From contig NZ_JPLZ01000006.1 in the NCBI RefSeq assembly GCF_000735135.1, positions 620,001-684,000 on the forward strand: a DNA stretch of 64,000 nt. The letters are read 5' to 3'. The notes under the pieces were generated by a model. It was not told where the DNA came from. It did not search any database and was given only the letters and a program-made list of their open reading frames with translations. The translations under genes and the position numbers were made by a program. Below are positions 1-8,503 of this stretch, piece after piece. Numbering within the stretch: position 1 is the first letter of the stretch; each line of letters opens with the position of its first letter. This stretch comes from Chryseobacterium sp. FH1. Lineage in GTDB: Bacteria; Bacteroidota; Bacteroidia; Flavobacteriales; Weeksellaceae.

Positions 1-394
1 GTATCCCATACTTTGCCAATTCAACTATCTTCTCCTGTAAAATCTGCATTGTACCTTTTCCTCCCTAAGCCTTTTAGGTGCGATATGGATCTGGTAAGTA
101 TCTGGCGAAAACTCAACAGTTGCATCGGCGAAAGGTTTCTATCTTTTCAACTTCTCTTCAACAAATGACCGTGTGAAATTAGAAGGAATCAAAATTCAAA
201 TATTGAATGACAAAAGATAATGGAACTTGATAATCTCGATAACAACCATCAATCGGTAGTGACCATTCTATCATTATTAAACATGTTGACGAGAAAAATT
301 ATGATAATGTGAAAAGAACAAATGAGAATATTACATATATTTCAAATTTTATTATATTTGCAATAATTATTCTCAAATGTTGTGAGACTTGTAG
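1..394. other. Left edge, no complete gene; possible gene start leaving the window
   Basis: No complete gene is visible. On the minus strand an ATG at 49..47 opens a frame beginning MQILQEKIVELAKYGI that leaves the left edge. It is preceded by a purine-rich GGGAGGAAAA stretch that could be a ribosome binding site. A second minus-strand frame (includes VEFSPDTYQIHIAPKRL) overlaps this start and could be the end of an upstream gene. Both are too short to identify. The rest (about 180-394) is AT-rich and probably holds the promoter of the tandem secreted-protein genes. Confidence 0.25.
353..360 (+). promoter_or_regulatory. Putative -7 box (TATATTTG) of the secreted-protein operon
   Basis: TATATTTG matches the Bacteroidota sigma-A -7 consensus TAnnTTTG and lies about 65 bases before the first start codon of the tandem secreted-protein genes. 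No good TTG -33 element is visible at the usual distance, so this is only a candidate. Confidence 0.4.
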
Positions 395-424
395 TTGTTT
401 ATCGTCATTAATGAAATTTTGTAT

Positions 425-1117
425 ATGTCTAGAGCTTTTTTTTGTCTATTTGGTTTGGTATTGTTTCAAAATTTTAATGCACAAGTAGGAATCAATACAA
501 GCGTCCCTACGAAAACACTGCATGTGGTGGGCGACTTGGCTGTCAGAAAGATAGTTGATGAGTCTGATAGGCCTTCAACGTATGACCGTATTCTTGTGGA
601 AGACCAGCAGGGAAACATAGACTATATCTTGAAAAGCAACTTGTTGCCGTCGACCAATGGCACAGATGAAGCAAGCAAGGAGGCGTACAGCCAGTTGTTC
701 AGTATGAGTACTGAAAATGGTGATCCTGCACGAATCCTGACTTGCGGGAAATTTTATTTTCTATTTGACAATGGTTCCGATTCACGTATAAAGTTCCGAT
801 TGGTCGATGATCCCGTCGAAACTGTGAATATCTTCATGAGCATGGAGCAGAACTGGTCTGGAAATGGATTCCAGTTTTTTCAGGGCAAGGCTTATAATGA
901 CCCGGCCACAGTTCCTTTCGTATTCGATTCCGCCAACTATAACATCCCTCAGGAATTTGCAGAGGCAAACGTAGCCGACTCGGAGCAGAACGTCATGCAT
1001 TTCCAATATCCGAACGATCCCAACTTCTATAGACTCACAATCTATAGGGTAAGACAAAAGATAGGTGTGCCAGTTGTCAATACGTGGGACTTTGCGGCGA
1101 CTTGCGAAAAATTTTAA
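425..1117 (+). CDS. Secreted hypothetical protein, first of three tandem paralogues
   Basis: A 230-residue protein of unknown function. The N-terminus MSRAFFCLFGLVLFQNFNAQ is a typical signal peptide ending at A-Q. It is followed by VGINTSVPTKTLHVVGDL, the VGIxTxxPxxxLxVxGDLxV motif that opens many secreted flavobacterial proteins and resembles the start of tail-fibre-like head domains. A central beta-rich region has a conserved Cys (LTCGKFYF), and the end reads YRLTIYR...ATCEKF. The ATG at 425 is preferred over an upstream in-frame TTG at 395, which would put ten residues ahead of the signal peptide. It shares its motif at both ends with the next two genes and is separated from the next by 2 bases. 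The function is not recognised; a surface or adhesin-like role is inference. Confidence 0.75.
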   Translation: MSRAFFCLFGLVLFQNFNAQVGINTSVPTKTLHVVGDLAVRKIVDESDRPSTYDRILVEDQQGNIDYILKSNLLPSTNGTDEASKEAYSQLFSMSTENGDPARILTCGKFYFLFDNGSDSRIKFRLVDDPVETVNIFMSMEQNWSGNGFQFFQGKAYNDPATVPFVFDSANYNIPQEFAEANVADSEQNVMHFQYPNDPNFYRLTIYRVRQKIGVPVVNTWDFAATCEKF

Positions 1118-1119
1118 TT

Positions 1120-1785
1120 ATGAAAAAAACAATCATTTTGCTAATTGTGCTTAGTGGCATGTCAGCGTTTTCCCAGACACAAAATGTGGGAATCAATACA
1201 GATAATCCAGAGAGGAAGCTACATGTCAACGGAGATCTCAGAGTGACCTCATTACCAGACGTGACAGGGGACAACGCCTATCCGAAAATACTTTCTGTCA
1301 ACAAGAACAATGGGGATGTCGATCACATCAGCACTTCGGCCTTTATGCAGTCGGATGTGAACAATGTGGAGGTCAAGCGAAATGTGTACATTTCAACCAC
1401 ACCAGACAATGCGAAAGAGTGCAGTTGTGGGGATATGACATTCAGGATCAACAGTAACAATACTGCGGAATTCAAATTGAATAGTACAGCGACATTTACC
1501 ACAAACAATATCACGGAATTTGAACTGGACTATGGGATCAAACGGTGGACGAGTACCTATTACAACTATTTCAACGATACCGTCACTTTTACGGCAGACA
1601 ATTATGCACAGTACCACATCCTAGACCCAGATGGCTTCGATTCCAATGATACTGTTCGCATCTATACGCTGATCCTTCCAAGGCAGAACAATCTGTACCG
1701 CCTTACATTATCAAGGCTGGCGAATTCTGCTGTGAATCACACCTTCAGTCTAATTTGCGAAAAATTCTATATACAGTCTTTGTAA
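1120..1785 (+). CDS. Secreted hypothetical protein, second tandem paralogue
   Basis: A 221-residue paralogue of the flanking genes. It has a lysine-rich signal peptide (MKKTIILLIVLSGMSAFSQ), then QNVGINTDNPERKLHVNGDL, the same VGINTxxPxxxLHVNGDLRV motif. A central CSCGDMTF segment corresponds to LTCGKFYF in the first copy, and the C-terminus is LYRLTLSRL...LICEKFYIQSL. The start is the ATG at 1120, directly after the upstream stop; the longer frame from the GTG at 1084 would read through the end of the previous gene. The next gene starts one base after this stop, so all three are surely co-transcribed. Function unknown. Confidence 0.75.
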   Translation: MKKTIILLIVLSGMSAFSQTQNVGINTDNPERKLHVNGDLRVTSLPDVTGDNAYPKILSVNKNNGDVDHISTSAFMQSDVNNVEVKRNVYISTTPDNAKECSCGDMTFRINSNNTAEFKLNSTATFTTNNITEFELDYGIKRWTSTYYNYFNDTVTFTADNYAQYHILDPDGFDSNDTVRIYTLILPRQNNLYRLTLSRLANSAVNHTFSLICEKFYIQSL

Positions 1786-1786
1786 A

Positions 1787-2434
1787 ATGAAAAATATACT
1801 ACTTCTACTGGTCTTTTCGAATTCACTGCTTACATACTCTCAAGTGGGTATCGGAACCCGTACGCCCCAAAAGACCTTGGACATCAATGGTGATCTGCGA
1901 GTGGCCGCCACTTCAGACAAGGGCTCTGATCCCCAGTATGATAAGGTGCTGGTGGCCAATGCGGATGGTACGGTCGGAGCTTGGCAAAAAGATAATGTCA
2001 AGGAACAGATCGCAAGCACGCTCATGGAAAATAAAAAAGTAGTGGTCTTTTCCAATGCACCGGACATCAATAGGACTATGGAATGTGGCAGATTTGAGTT
2101 CAGGTTCAATGTGGGGCCGGTCCCTCAGGTAAAATTGTCAACCAATCCCGCTCAGCAGACCGTGGTCTACTATAGTAGGATACACCGTGAAAACTCTGGT
2201 GCAAGCTCTTTTTACGGTAACAATACATTTTCTTCCAATCAGCCATTGACCTTCGAGACCTCTAATGACTGGCAGTCTTTGGATGATTCCTCAAATATTA
2301 CAGATACGCTGAATGAGATCTATATTTCCTATCCCGGAGACAACAACCTTTACAGGCTTACCTTATTGCCTAGGACGATGCAGACCTCGCCAACGACAGT
2401 GTACTTTTATACCATGATGTGTGAGAAGTTTTGA
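1787..2434 (+). CDS. Secreted hypothetical protein, third tandem paralogue
   Basis: A 215-residue third member of the family: signal peptide MKNILLLLVFSNSLLTYSQ, motif VGIGTRTPQKTLDINGDL, central MECGRFEFRF corresponding to the Cys-containing strand of the other two, and C-terminal LYRLTLLPR...MMCEKF. Sequence divergence between copies is high in the middle and low at the ends, as expected for variable surface proteins sharing a common scaffold. It closes the three-gene unit; no clear terminator follows. Function unknown. Confidence 0.75.
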   Translation: MKNILLLLVFSNSLLTYSQVGIGTRTPQKTLDINGDLRVAATSDKGSDPQYDKVLVANADGTVGAWQKDNVKEQIASTLMENKKVVVFSNAPDINRTMECGRFEFRFNVGPVPQVKLSTNPAQQTVVYYSRIHRENSGASSFYGNNTFSSNQPLTFETSNDWQSLDDSSNITDTLNEIYISYPGDNNLYRLTLLPRTMQTSPTTVYFYTMMCEKF

Positions 2435-2470
2435 TTAAACATGATATTGTTGATAAGATGATGTTGATAG

Positions 2471-2743
2471 GTGCTATGGCAGGCAAGCAGCGTTCATATT
2501 TCTATTGGGACTAGCCTGATTGACACAGTGGAGGGTATTTCGCAATTTCAAGTGATCATTTTTATCGAAACTATAATCGAAACTGTGAAAAGTTCATTGA
2601 CAAGCTTTCTTATCCTGTTATTCTTACTTGTCTCATTACTTTTATTGAAAATTATCAGCAATGAGTTTCGTATACCCCCCCTCTTGTTGATATTATATTC
2701 ATTAATTTTGTTTATATTTACTACGTTCGTTCTTCTACAATGA
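2471..2743 (+). CDS. Possible small membrane protein (doubtful)
   Basis: An open frame of 90 codons beginning with GTG. The second half contains two strongly hydrophobic segments (about residues 45-62 and 68-89) rich in Leu and Ile. There is no recognised family and no visible ribosome binding site. It ends four bases from the broken end of a truncated gene on the other strand. It may be a real small membrane protein with a later start, or a chance frame in AT-rich DNA. Confidence 0.25.
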   Translation: MLWQASSVHISIGTSLIDTVEGISQFQVIIFIETIIETVKSSLTSFLILLFLLVSLLLLKIISNEFRIPPLLLILYSLILFIFTTFVLLQ

Positions 2744-2746
2744 CAT

Positions 2747-3139
2747 CTAACGTTTTGGGGCTTGGAGATGGCGGGCAAATAACTGGTCTACCGTGATCTT
2801 TTGCCACTCAACTGGAATATCATCCAAATATTTACTGATCGGGTCATTCAATTTGATTTTGTCTTGTTCGACCAGCTGCATTACGGCAACGCCCGTGAAA
2901 ACCTTTGTGTTGGAATTGATGGGAAAGATGGTTGTATTGCTTACAGGAATATTGTCCTGCAGATTTGCAATTCCATAGGATTTGCTTAAAATAATTTTCC
3001 CATTTTGTATAACTGCCAACTGTACTCCCGGGATTTTCCTTTCCATCATTTCTCGGTTAATGATTTCATCAACACTGGGATTCGTTTGCTGTGCGGATAG
3101 CTGTAGCGCAAATAATAGCAGTAAAAAGTAGATTCTCAT
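2747..3139 (-). pseudogene. Truncated serine beta-lactamase/class C-type hydrolase
   Basis: 130 residues, beginning with a signal peptide (MRIYFLLLLFALQLSAQ) and followed by the N-terminal part of a beta-lactamase (class C/PBP4*-like, Pfam Beta-lactamase) domain. IPGVQLAVIQNGKIILSKSYG and the nucleophile motif SNTK (SxxK, Ser76 and Lys79) are present, then LNDPISKYLDDIP and KITVDQL. Family members normally continue with a RHTSG-like stretch and the YxN and C-terminal HxG or KTG motifs over another 200 or more residues. Here the similarity stops at about residue 120 and the frame ends at 130 in unrelated sequence. The protein would lack the second catalytic motif, so this is a gene remnant. 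Confidence 0.7.
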
Positions 3140-3338
3140 AATGTTGAGACAATCATAACTTACTTTTTATTACATCATAAAAAAAAGAATTTATCAATAT
3201 TTATCTGTGGGCATATTTTGGAGAGATACCATTAAATTCTTTCCCTAAACTGTAGTGATTTTTTGAGATACTCCTAAACCCTGTGGACAGTATTTCAAAC
3301 GTATCTCTAACAACATTCTTTTTATTTATTATTCTATC

Positions 3339-3629
3339 ATAAGCAGATCATATTTCAAGCTACCATCATTTCTTATGAGGCTACCTGATTTTCTATAGCA
3401 AATATATTCCGTTGTCACTGTGGAAAAAAATCTTTTTGGGTATCCGGGATCGGAGATCCCAGACCCTCCGCAAAAAGATTTCAAGCTTTCATCAATGTTC
3501 TTTCTTATTGCTTTCAAGGAATTGATTGCAGTTTTCCTTGTGCCTGCCTGAATGGTTACCTGCATAGAAAAAGTCAGAAACCTCACAAGATGCAATTGCA
3601 GTTCATTGAAATTTTGATCCTTATTATTC
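3339..3629. repeat. 290-bp dispersed repeat, copy 1
   Basis: First of three copies (others at about 39679 and 44630). All share ATAAGCAGATCATATT at the left end and TTCATTGAAATTTTGATCCTT at the right end, separated by highly similar sequence. On the minus strand this copy is open from 3595 (TTG) or 3565 (ATG, MQVTIQAGTRKTAI...) to 3329, encoding 78-88 residues with SFCGGSGISDPGYPKRFF and VTTEYICYRKSGSL. Copy 2 keeps this frame, but copy 3 has a 1-base deletion and a stop. The unit may therefore be a small gene with a decaying copy, or a structured or mobile non-coding element. Unlike copies 2 and 3, this one is not followed by a clean 25-bp tandem array. Confidence 0.75.
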
Positions 3630-4083
3630 TCTTGACAAAATCACAAGATGCAAATGGTGTATGGAATTTCTTCTGACCAAGGGATTCATAAAATCAATTT
3701 GTTCCTATTTTTGATTAGTTTCCTTTACATAGTTACTTTGAAATTTCAGAGTTTCTGTTAAAAAACATTTATCCATAGCTATCGTTTGCCTTTCAAAAGC
3801 CAGATTTGTTAAATATCTGACCTAAATATTTATCTTAATTTTTCGCAAAATAATAATTTATAAATTGATTACATTAAAGCACTTTTTTAATACACAACAA
3901 TGAGGTCATTTTTCGATAAGTTATTTAAATTCACAGCTAATTTGAAAGCTTTTGGTCATCTAATCAGTCATAATTAAAAATGTTGTTTTTGTAAAAATAA
4001 ATATTTACAGTTAAGGTATATTTGTTATTATGTTATTTTTATTAAATTGCAGATAACTAAATAACTTAAAACTTACATATATC
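3630..4083. other. Gene-free AT-rich segment
   Basis: No open frame, RNA gene or strong hairpin is visible. It is very AT-rich and contains the probable promoter of the following gene near its right end. The short stretch after the repeat (about 3630-3700) has only faint resemblance to the 25-bp units that follow the other two repeat copies. Confidence 0.4.
4017..4024 (+). promoter_or_regulatory. Putative -7 box (TATATTTG)
   Basis: TATATTTG fits the Bacteroidota -7 consensus TAnnTTTG and lies 60 bases before the start of the 134-aa gene. TTG triplets upstream are too far away for the usual 19-21 base spacing, so the -33 element is unclear. Confidence 0.35.
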
Positions 4084-4488
4084 ATGAAAGATTCGTCAAT
4101 CCCTTTTGAACTTACAATCGGCAATACTATAGAATTTAATAATAAATGTGGTGGGAATCCACTTATGCCATTGGTCCAAGCAAGTTATTCTGACTCCAAC
4201 AGGGACATTATCCAAATTAGTGTTAATGTGTTCATCAATGAAAGTGTCAGATTAAGTAAGGAAAATCTTATCATCACCCAGGATTCTAATAATCAATACC
4301 TTTTTTTCATAGAGTATATAAAAGATAATAAGACAAACGCAGTACGCCGTTTCAGGAATTATAGGCTAGACTTTGAAATAAAAAACTTGAATGCGGATAC
4401 TAATCACGGTGAATTGGTGATCTATTTAAAGGATGAAGATCCAACCTTATCCAGAGGGACGGTCACAACGGTACTTCATACAAGATAA
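4084..4488 (+). CDS. Hypothetical 134-aa protein
   Basis: Not recognised. It is a soluble protein without signal peptide, predicted mostly beta by its alternating hydrophobic pattern (IIQISVNVFINESVRLS, YLFFIEYIK). Notable are CGGNPLMPL near the N-terminus and a charged C-terminus. It has its own probable promoter and precedes the histidine kinase gene by 64 bases in the same direction, so the two may be co-transcribed. Confidence 0.6.
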   Translation: MKDSSIPFELTIGNTIEFNNKCGGNPLMPLVQASYSDSNRDIIQISVNVFINESVRLSKENLIITQDSNNQYLFFIEYIKDNKTNAVRRFRNYRLDFEIKNLNADTNHGELVIYLKDEDPTLSRGTVTTVLHTR

Positions 4489-4552
4489 GACAATATAAGC
4501 TGTGTCAACTTAAATAGATTCAGTATAATCTGTAGTTCTTCATTGATCAAGA

Positions 4553-6301
4553 ATGAAATATTACACTCATTTAACTAATGTCATTATTAAATTCACGATC
4601 TGTCTAATATTTCCGATTGGTTCGTACAAAGCGCAAAATGTAATTGATCATCAGATTAAAATTACTGCTAGGCAATTTTCAGCAGATAAAAATTTTTGCA
4701 GAGCGGCAGGTTTTTTTTTGGACAAAGTAGATGACTCTGCATTAATATATGCAGGAAGACAGCTTGATGAAGGTCAGACAGATCCTGTCGTTAAAGATTT
4801 CTGCAATTACTTTAGAGGTGTTGCTTTTAAGGAAAAAAAGATGTTCAAAGAGTCGAAGTCTTCATTTGAGAGCATAAACCCTAATTTTATTCTTAAATTA
4901 AAAGTTGACGCTTTTTTAGGTGACATATCATTGGAACAGGGTGATTTTGTCAATGCAATTATATATTTTCAATCAGTCGTGGAATGTAATCGGTATGATC
5001 GGTATGGTATAAATGAAGACCATATTATTCATAATTTGGGCCTTTGCTACCTGCATTTGGGTCTTTATGATAAAGCTCAATATTATCTCTTTGCCAGTTT
5101 GAAATTGCAAGAAGAAAGGAAGGATACTAACGCAATCATCATTTCTTACATGGATATAGCAGGAATGTACTATGAACAATATAAAGACGATCTGGCTTTG
5201 AATTATTATAGAAAAGCATATCAGCTATCAAAAAGATCAGACAATTTTCTTATCAGGAAAAACGCGGCCATCAATATGGCCGTTGTACAAGAGAATAATA
5301 GAAATTACAAAGCATCTCTTGAATATAGGAAGGAATCAGAGGTTTGGTCAGATTCTCTAAATGATCAGAGCAGGATATGGTCTGTCGCACAGATGGAAAA
5401 ACAGTTTGCCATCAAGAGTAAGCAAAGTGAGGTCGATAATCTTACAATAGTAAATAAGCTGAGAACACTGGAGAAAAATAGGATCCTATATGTCACAGTT
5501 ACTTTGTTGATTATATTGATTGGAGGATTTTATTTTTATTACCAAAATCTAAAAAAAGGTAGAGTCATCATGGAGCAAAAAGAGATGTTGAGCCAATCAA
5601 ATAAAACCAAAGACATGCTCTTTTCAATCGTCAGCCATGATTTGCGATCTTACTTGAACTCTTTGCATTACGGCCACCGTAAAATGCTGAATGATTATGA
5701 AAATCAGAAGTTGGAGATGCTTCATGGCCAGTTGCTAAAAAGTTCGGCGATTGTCAGTTCGACACAGAACCTTCTGAATAATCTGTTGCATTGGGCACTG
5801 GTTCAAACACAGCAATTGTATTTTCATCAAGAGATAATCAATGTCAATTCTTTGGTAAGACAAGTTGTCTACAATTACCAGCCATTATTGGATGAAAAAA
5901 ATATATCATTCGAAAATAAGATATCCGTAAAAGCATTTGTCTATGCAGATCAGGAATCTTTAAAAATTATAGTGAGGAATCTGCTTGATAATGCCATCAA
6001 GTACAGCGATCCAGGAGGATTTATCAAGCTGTATGATGAAATTTTATTAGAGAAATATCACAGCATTATCATTGAAGACAAAGGAAAAGGAATGAGTGCG
6101 GAGCAGAAGAGTGAAATTTTAAACAAAAATGACAGTGATCTCACCAACAAAAGCACTCAGGAAAGAAGTACAGGTCTAGGTCTACAGCTTTGCCAGATCA
6201 TGACCGAAAAAAACAAGGGAATCTTGAGAATCGAATCTGAACAGCATAAAGGAACAAAAATAATTATATCACTACTAAAAGCTAACTATGTCCAAAGTTA
6301 A
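4553..6301 (+). CDS. TPR-containing sensor histidine kinase
   Basis: A membrane histidine kinase of 582 residues. A signal peptide (about 1-27) is followed by a periplasmic region of tetratricopeptide-like helices (about 90-290, e.g. NLGLCYLHLGLYDKAQYYL and YEQYKDDLALNYYRKAYQL). A single transmembrane helix lies at about 311-332, followed by a short coiled coil. The HisKA segment SIVSHDLRSYLNSL carries His362. The HATPase_c domain has the N box NLLDNAIKYS, G1 EDKGKGM and G2 STGLGLQLC, so it should be active. The architecture is the TPR-HK type common in Bacteroidota, usually paired with LytTR regulators. Its stop overlaps the start of the LytTR gene by 14 bases, showing a translationally coupled two-component pair. 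The ligand is unknown. Confidence 0.92.
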   Translation: MKYYTHLTNVIIKFTICLIFPIGSYKAQNVIDHQIKITARQFSADKNFCRAAGFFLDKVDDSALIYAGRQLDEGQTDPVVKDFCNYFRGVAFKEKKMFKESKSSFESINPNFILKLKVDAFLGDISLEQGDFVNAIIYFQSVVECNRYDRYGINEDHIIHNLGLCYLHLGLYDKAQYYLFASLKLQEERKDTNAIIISYMDIAGMYYEQYKDDLALNYYRKAYQLSKRSDNFLIRKNAAINMAVVQENNRNYKASLEYRKESEVWSDSLNDQSRIWSVAQMEKQFAIKSKQSEVDNLTIVNKLRTLEKNRILYVTVTLLIILIGGFYFYYQNLKKGRVIMEQKEMLSQSNKTKDMLFSIVSHDLRSYLNSLHYGHRKMLNDYENQKLEMLHGQLLKSSAIVSSTQNLLNNLLHWALVQTQQLYFHQEIINVNSLVRQVVYNYQPLLDEKNISFENKISVKAFVYADQESLKIIVRNLLDNAIKYSDPGGFIKLYDEILLEKYHSIIIEDKGKGMSAEQKSEILNKNDSDLTNKSTQERSTGLGLQLCQIMTEKNKGILRIESEQHKGTKIIISLLKANYVQS

Positions 6302-7028
6302 TGTTCTTATCGTCGAAGATTCATTAGAAGAGGGCACAATGCTTTCAGATGTTCTATTGAATAACCATTACAATGTTGTAGGTATTGCTTCCAGATACGA
6401 AGAAGCTCTGAATTATTTTTACAGTTGTAAAATTGATATTCTCATTATCGATATTTTTTTTGACGGTCATCCGGAAGGGATCAATCTTGCACAAACGATC
6501 AATGCTACCCCAAATGGCACCAGACCGTTTGTCTTTCTGACCAGTTCCTCAGATCGTCAGATCTTTGAAAAGGCAAAGCTTACAAGACCATTTAGTTACC
6601 TTTTAAAACCTTTTAACGAACTGGAGATATTATATGCCATCGAATTGGCAATAGAAAAGTTTTATGGTCAGGAAAATACTATTACTACAGAGGAAAATAC
6701 TCTAATTGGCAGTGATTCCATATTTATCAAAAAAGGCAAAAACCTAAAAAAGGTTTCTATCGATGAGATCATCTATATTGAAGTGGAAGAGCGCTATTGC
6801 AATGTAGTGACCAATACCGAAAAATTTGTTGTTCAAATATCACTTACCAAAATTTTGCCCATTTTAGAAGCATACAAGTTTGTCCGTACCCACAGGAATT
6901 TCCTTGTTAATACTGACAAGATCATAGAGGTCACATTGTCTGAAAATGTGGTTCTCCTTGAAGGAAATCACAGTATAACACTTAGTGATAAATATAAAGG
7001 TTTTCTTTCCAATTATAAGATCCTCTAA
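6288..7028 (+). CDS. LytTR-family response regulator
   Basis: A cytoplasmic DNA-binding regulator of 246 residues. The receiver domain (1-125) has acid pair Glu10-Asp11, phospho-acceptor Asp55 (ILIIDIFFDG), a Thr/Ser switch region and Lys107 (YLLKPF), so it looks functional. The LytTR domain (about 138-246) includes IDEIIYIEVEERYCNVVTN and FVRTHRNFLVN. It overlaps the 3' end of the TPR histidine kinase gene and is its obvious partner. Being immediately upstream of the DUF2589/lysozyme cluster and the giant-protein locus, these are its most likely targets; that is inference from position only. Confidence 0.92.
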   Translation: MSKVNVLIVEDSLEEGTMLSDVLLNNHYNVVGIASRYEEALNYFYSCKIDILIIDIFFDGHPEGINLAQTINATPNGTRPFVFLTSSSDRQIFEKAKLTRPFSYLLKPFNELEILYAIELAIEKFYGQENTITTEENTLIGSDSIFIKKGKNLKKVSIDEIIYIEVEERYCNVVTNTEKFVVQISLTKILPILEAYKFVRTHRNFLVNTDKIIEVTLSENVVLLEGNHSITLSDKYKGFLSNYKIL

Positions 7029-7034
7029 TTTACC

Positions 7035-7059
7035 AAGTCAAGAACTACTTTTTTGACTT
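7035..7059 (+). terminator. Possible terminator after the two-component pair
   Basis: AAGTCAA and TTGACTT form a 7-bp stem around a loop containing a T run, seven bases after the response-regulator stop. The stem is short and AT-rich, so termination is plausible but weak. Confidence 0.4.
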
Positions 7060-7298
7060 CACTTAAATTTTCGTAACGCGGTTTCCGCATCTTATGTCAT
7101 AGGTTTTCTACCTCATGACATCATTTCCCATGCACTTTACCCAAGGTTTTAATTTCACAGCAGATAAACAAAGAAGCTAGCACTTTAGTTATTGATCATT
7201 CTCCCCAAAATCTGTTGATAAGGAATAGACCCACATGTGTTTTACATGATTATCCTTGATTGATTTCCTATTGTACCAATTTAAGGAGAATGAAAAGA

Positions 7299-7330
7299 CA
7301 GGGAAACCGAAAACTGAGATAGAGTAGGTG
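7299..7330 (+). promoter_or_regulatory. 30-base leader motif, copy A
   Basis: CAGGGAAACCGAAAACTGAG followed by ATAGAGTAGG lies 22 bases before the ATG of the 118-aa gene. An almost identical stretch (one substitution, two bases shorter) lies at 7749-7778, 23 bases before the first DUF2589 gene. Conservation at the same distance from two unrelated start codons suggests a shared leader element: an operator, an RNA structure or a translational control site. Confidence 0.5.
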
Positions 7331-7351
7331 AAAATTATAACATTATTAATT

Positions 7352-7708
7352 ATGGCATCAAAAATTATTTCCAAGCCATCCAGAAACCAGCCAATATATG
7401 GTTTTGACGACGTCACAAATGGTGATGAGGTCACAGTACTTGTTAAAGACATCCGCAAAAAAGTCGGAAACACGGTAATGATCTATGTCCTGTCCGGGAC
7501 TCACGGTGATACAGCCGGCAACCTTGTTGGCGAAGACAACTTCTACCAGGAGGACAAATTAGGAGAATTGCAAACTGTCAAAGCAGTTAGGGTTAATCAG
7601 GATACGCCAGCGAACACTTGGAAGTCCTACTTCGACAAGAAAAGTATCTTGGTTTTGGCCTGGTGCTATAGCGACAGATGGTCAGGGTTGGCTACCTACA
7701 ACAAGTAA
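7352..7708 (+). CDS. Hypothetical 118-aa protein
   Basis: Not recognised. It is a soluble protein without signal peptide. The start at ATG 7352 (MASKIISKPSRNQPIYGF) is preferred over an upstream in-frame GTG at 7328 that falls inside the leader motif. Visible features are DEVTVLVKDIRKKVG, the small-residue stretch SGTHGDTAGNLVGEDNF and a C-terminal LVLAWCYSDRWSGL. It sits just upstream of three DUF2589-type genes and shares their leader motif, so it is probably part of the same regulon. Confidence 0.6.
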   Translation: MASKIISKPSRNQPIYGFDDVTNGDEVTVLVKDIRKKVGNTVMIYVLSGTHGDTAGNLVGEDNFYQEDKLGELQTVKAVRVNQDTPANTWKSYFDKKSILVLAWCYSDRWSGLATYNK

Positions 7709-7748
7709 TTATTATGAGCACTGAAAAGTGTGGAGGATCTTTTAAAAT

Positions 7749-7778
7749 CAGGGAAGCCGAAAACTGAATAGAGTAGGC
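7749..7778 (+). promoter_or_regulatory. 30-base leader motif, copy B
   Basis: CAGGGAAGCCGAAAACTGAA followed by TAGAGTAGG ends 23 bases before the first DUF2589 gene. It is the second copy of the motif at 7299-7330 and occupies the same position relative to the downstream start codon. Confidence 0.5.
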
Positions 7779-7801
7779 ACTTATTATTAAAATTAAATAA
7801 A

Positions 7802-8488
7802 ATGAACGATCAATTATTATCGGTTGCCCAGCAATTTTCAGGGTTGCCAATTGACTCACTTATAGGAGGGCCATTATTAGCGGCAGCCAAGGCTAATGCA
7901 AATATGGCATATACACAGACACAATTTTTATTGGACACTTGTTTCAACAAGGATGCAACAAACAATAATTATTCTCCGATCATCATCAATATGGAATTAC
8001 AGAATAATGTAATCGGTGCTGATGCTAATGGAAATCCTACTGTGACACCATTTACCACTGTATTCAATCTGCCAATTTTGACAATTATCCCATTGAACTC
8101 CCTAGCGGTCGACAATGTAGATATTGATTTTGAAATGGAAGTGAAATCAAGCTTTTCTGAAGACACCAAGAAAGAGGCAAGCACTGAAACAAGTGGTAAC
8201 GCAGGCTTTGAAGCTAAAGCAGGCTGGGGTCCTTTTTCAGTTACAGTCCATGGAAGCGTGAGTTATGATTCTAAAGAATCTTCTTCTGACAGCACGCACT
8301 ACGAAAAAAGCAACAGTGCAAAATACAGTGTTAAGGTTCATGCGGGTCAACTCCCTCTTCCAAAAGGTGTCCTGACTATTATTGATGCTTACAGCAAAAA
8401 TATTACGCCGGTCCAACTGCCACCTGCGCCACAAGACAGTGGAAGTAACGGTTCAGCATCTGGAGGAAGCTCTTCGGAAACTAATTAA
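7802..8488 (+). CDS. DUF2589-type protein 1
   Basis: A 228-residue soluble protein matching the pattern of the DUF2589 family. An Ala-rich N-terminal helix (LLAAAKANANMAYTQTQFLL, about 24-43) leads into a beta core with LPILTIIPLNSLAVDNVDID and FEMEV. A Gly/Ser-rich insertion (about 125-165) is followed by the closing segment LPLPKGVLTIIDAYSKNI and a Gly/Ser/Asn tail. There is no signal peptide or membrane helix. Two more family members follow (176 and 153 residues) with a zinc ribbon between them. The biochemical function of the family is not known to me. Expression with a lysozyme suggests a role in the same exported or envelope-active complex, which is inference. Confidence 0.75.
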   Translation: MNDQLLSVAQQFSGLPIDSLIGGPLLAAAKANANMAYTQTQFLLDTCFNKDATNNNYSPIIINMELQNNVIGADANGNPTVTPFTTVFNLPILTIIPLNSLAVDNVDIDFEMEVKSSFSEDTKKEASTETSGNAGFEAKAGWGPFSVTVHGSVSYDSKESSSDSTHYEKSNSAKYSVKVHAGQLPLPKGVLTIIDAYSKNITPVQLPPAPQDSGSNGSASGGSSSETN

Positions 8489-8503
8489 CATATACTTCAA
8501 TAA

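Noticed and set aside
782-1057. Minus-strand open frame inside the first secreted-protein gene
   Set aside because: It is the complement of a real gene with a signal peptide and shows no motif or start signal.
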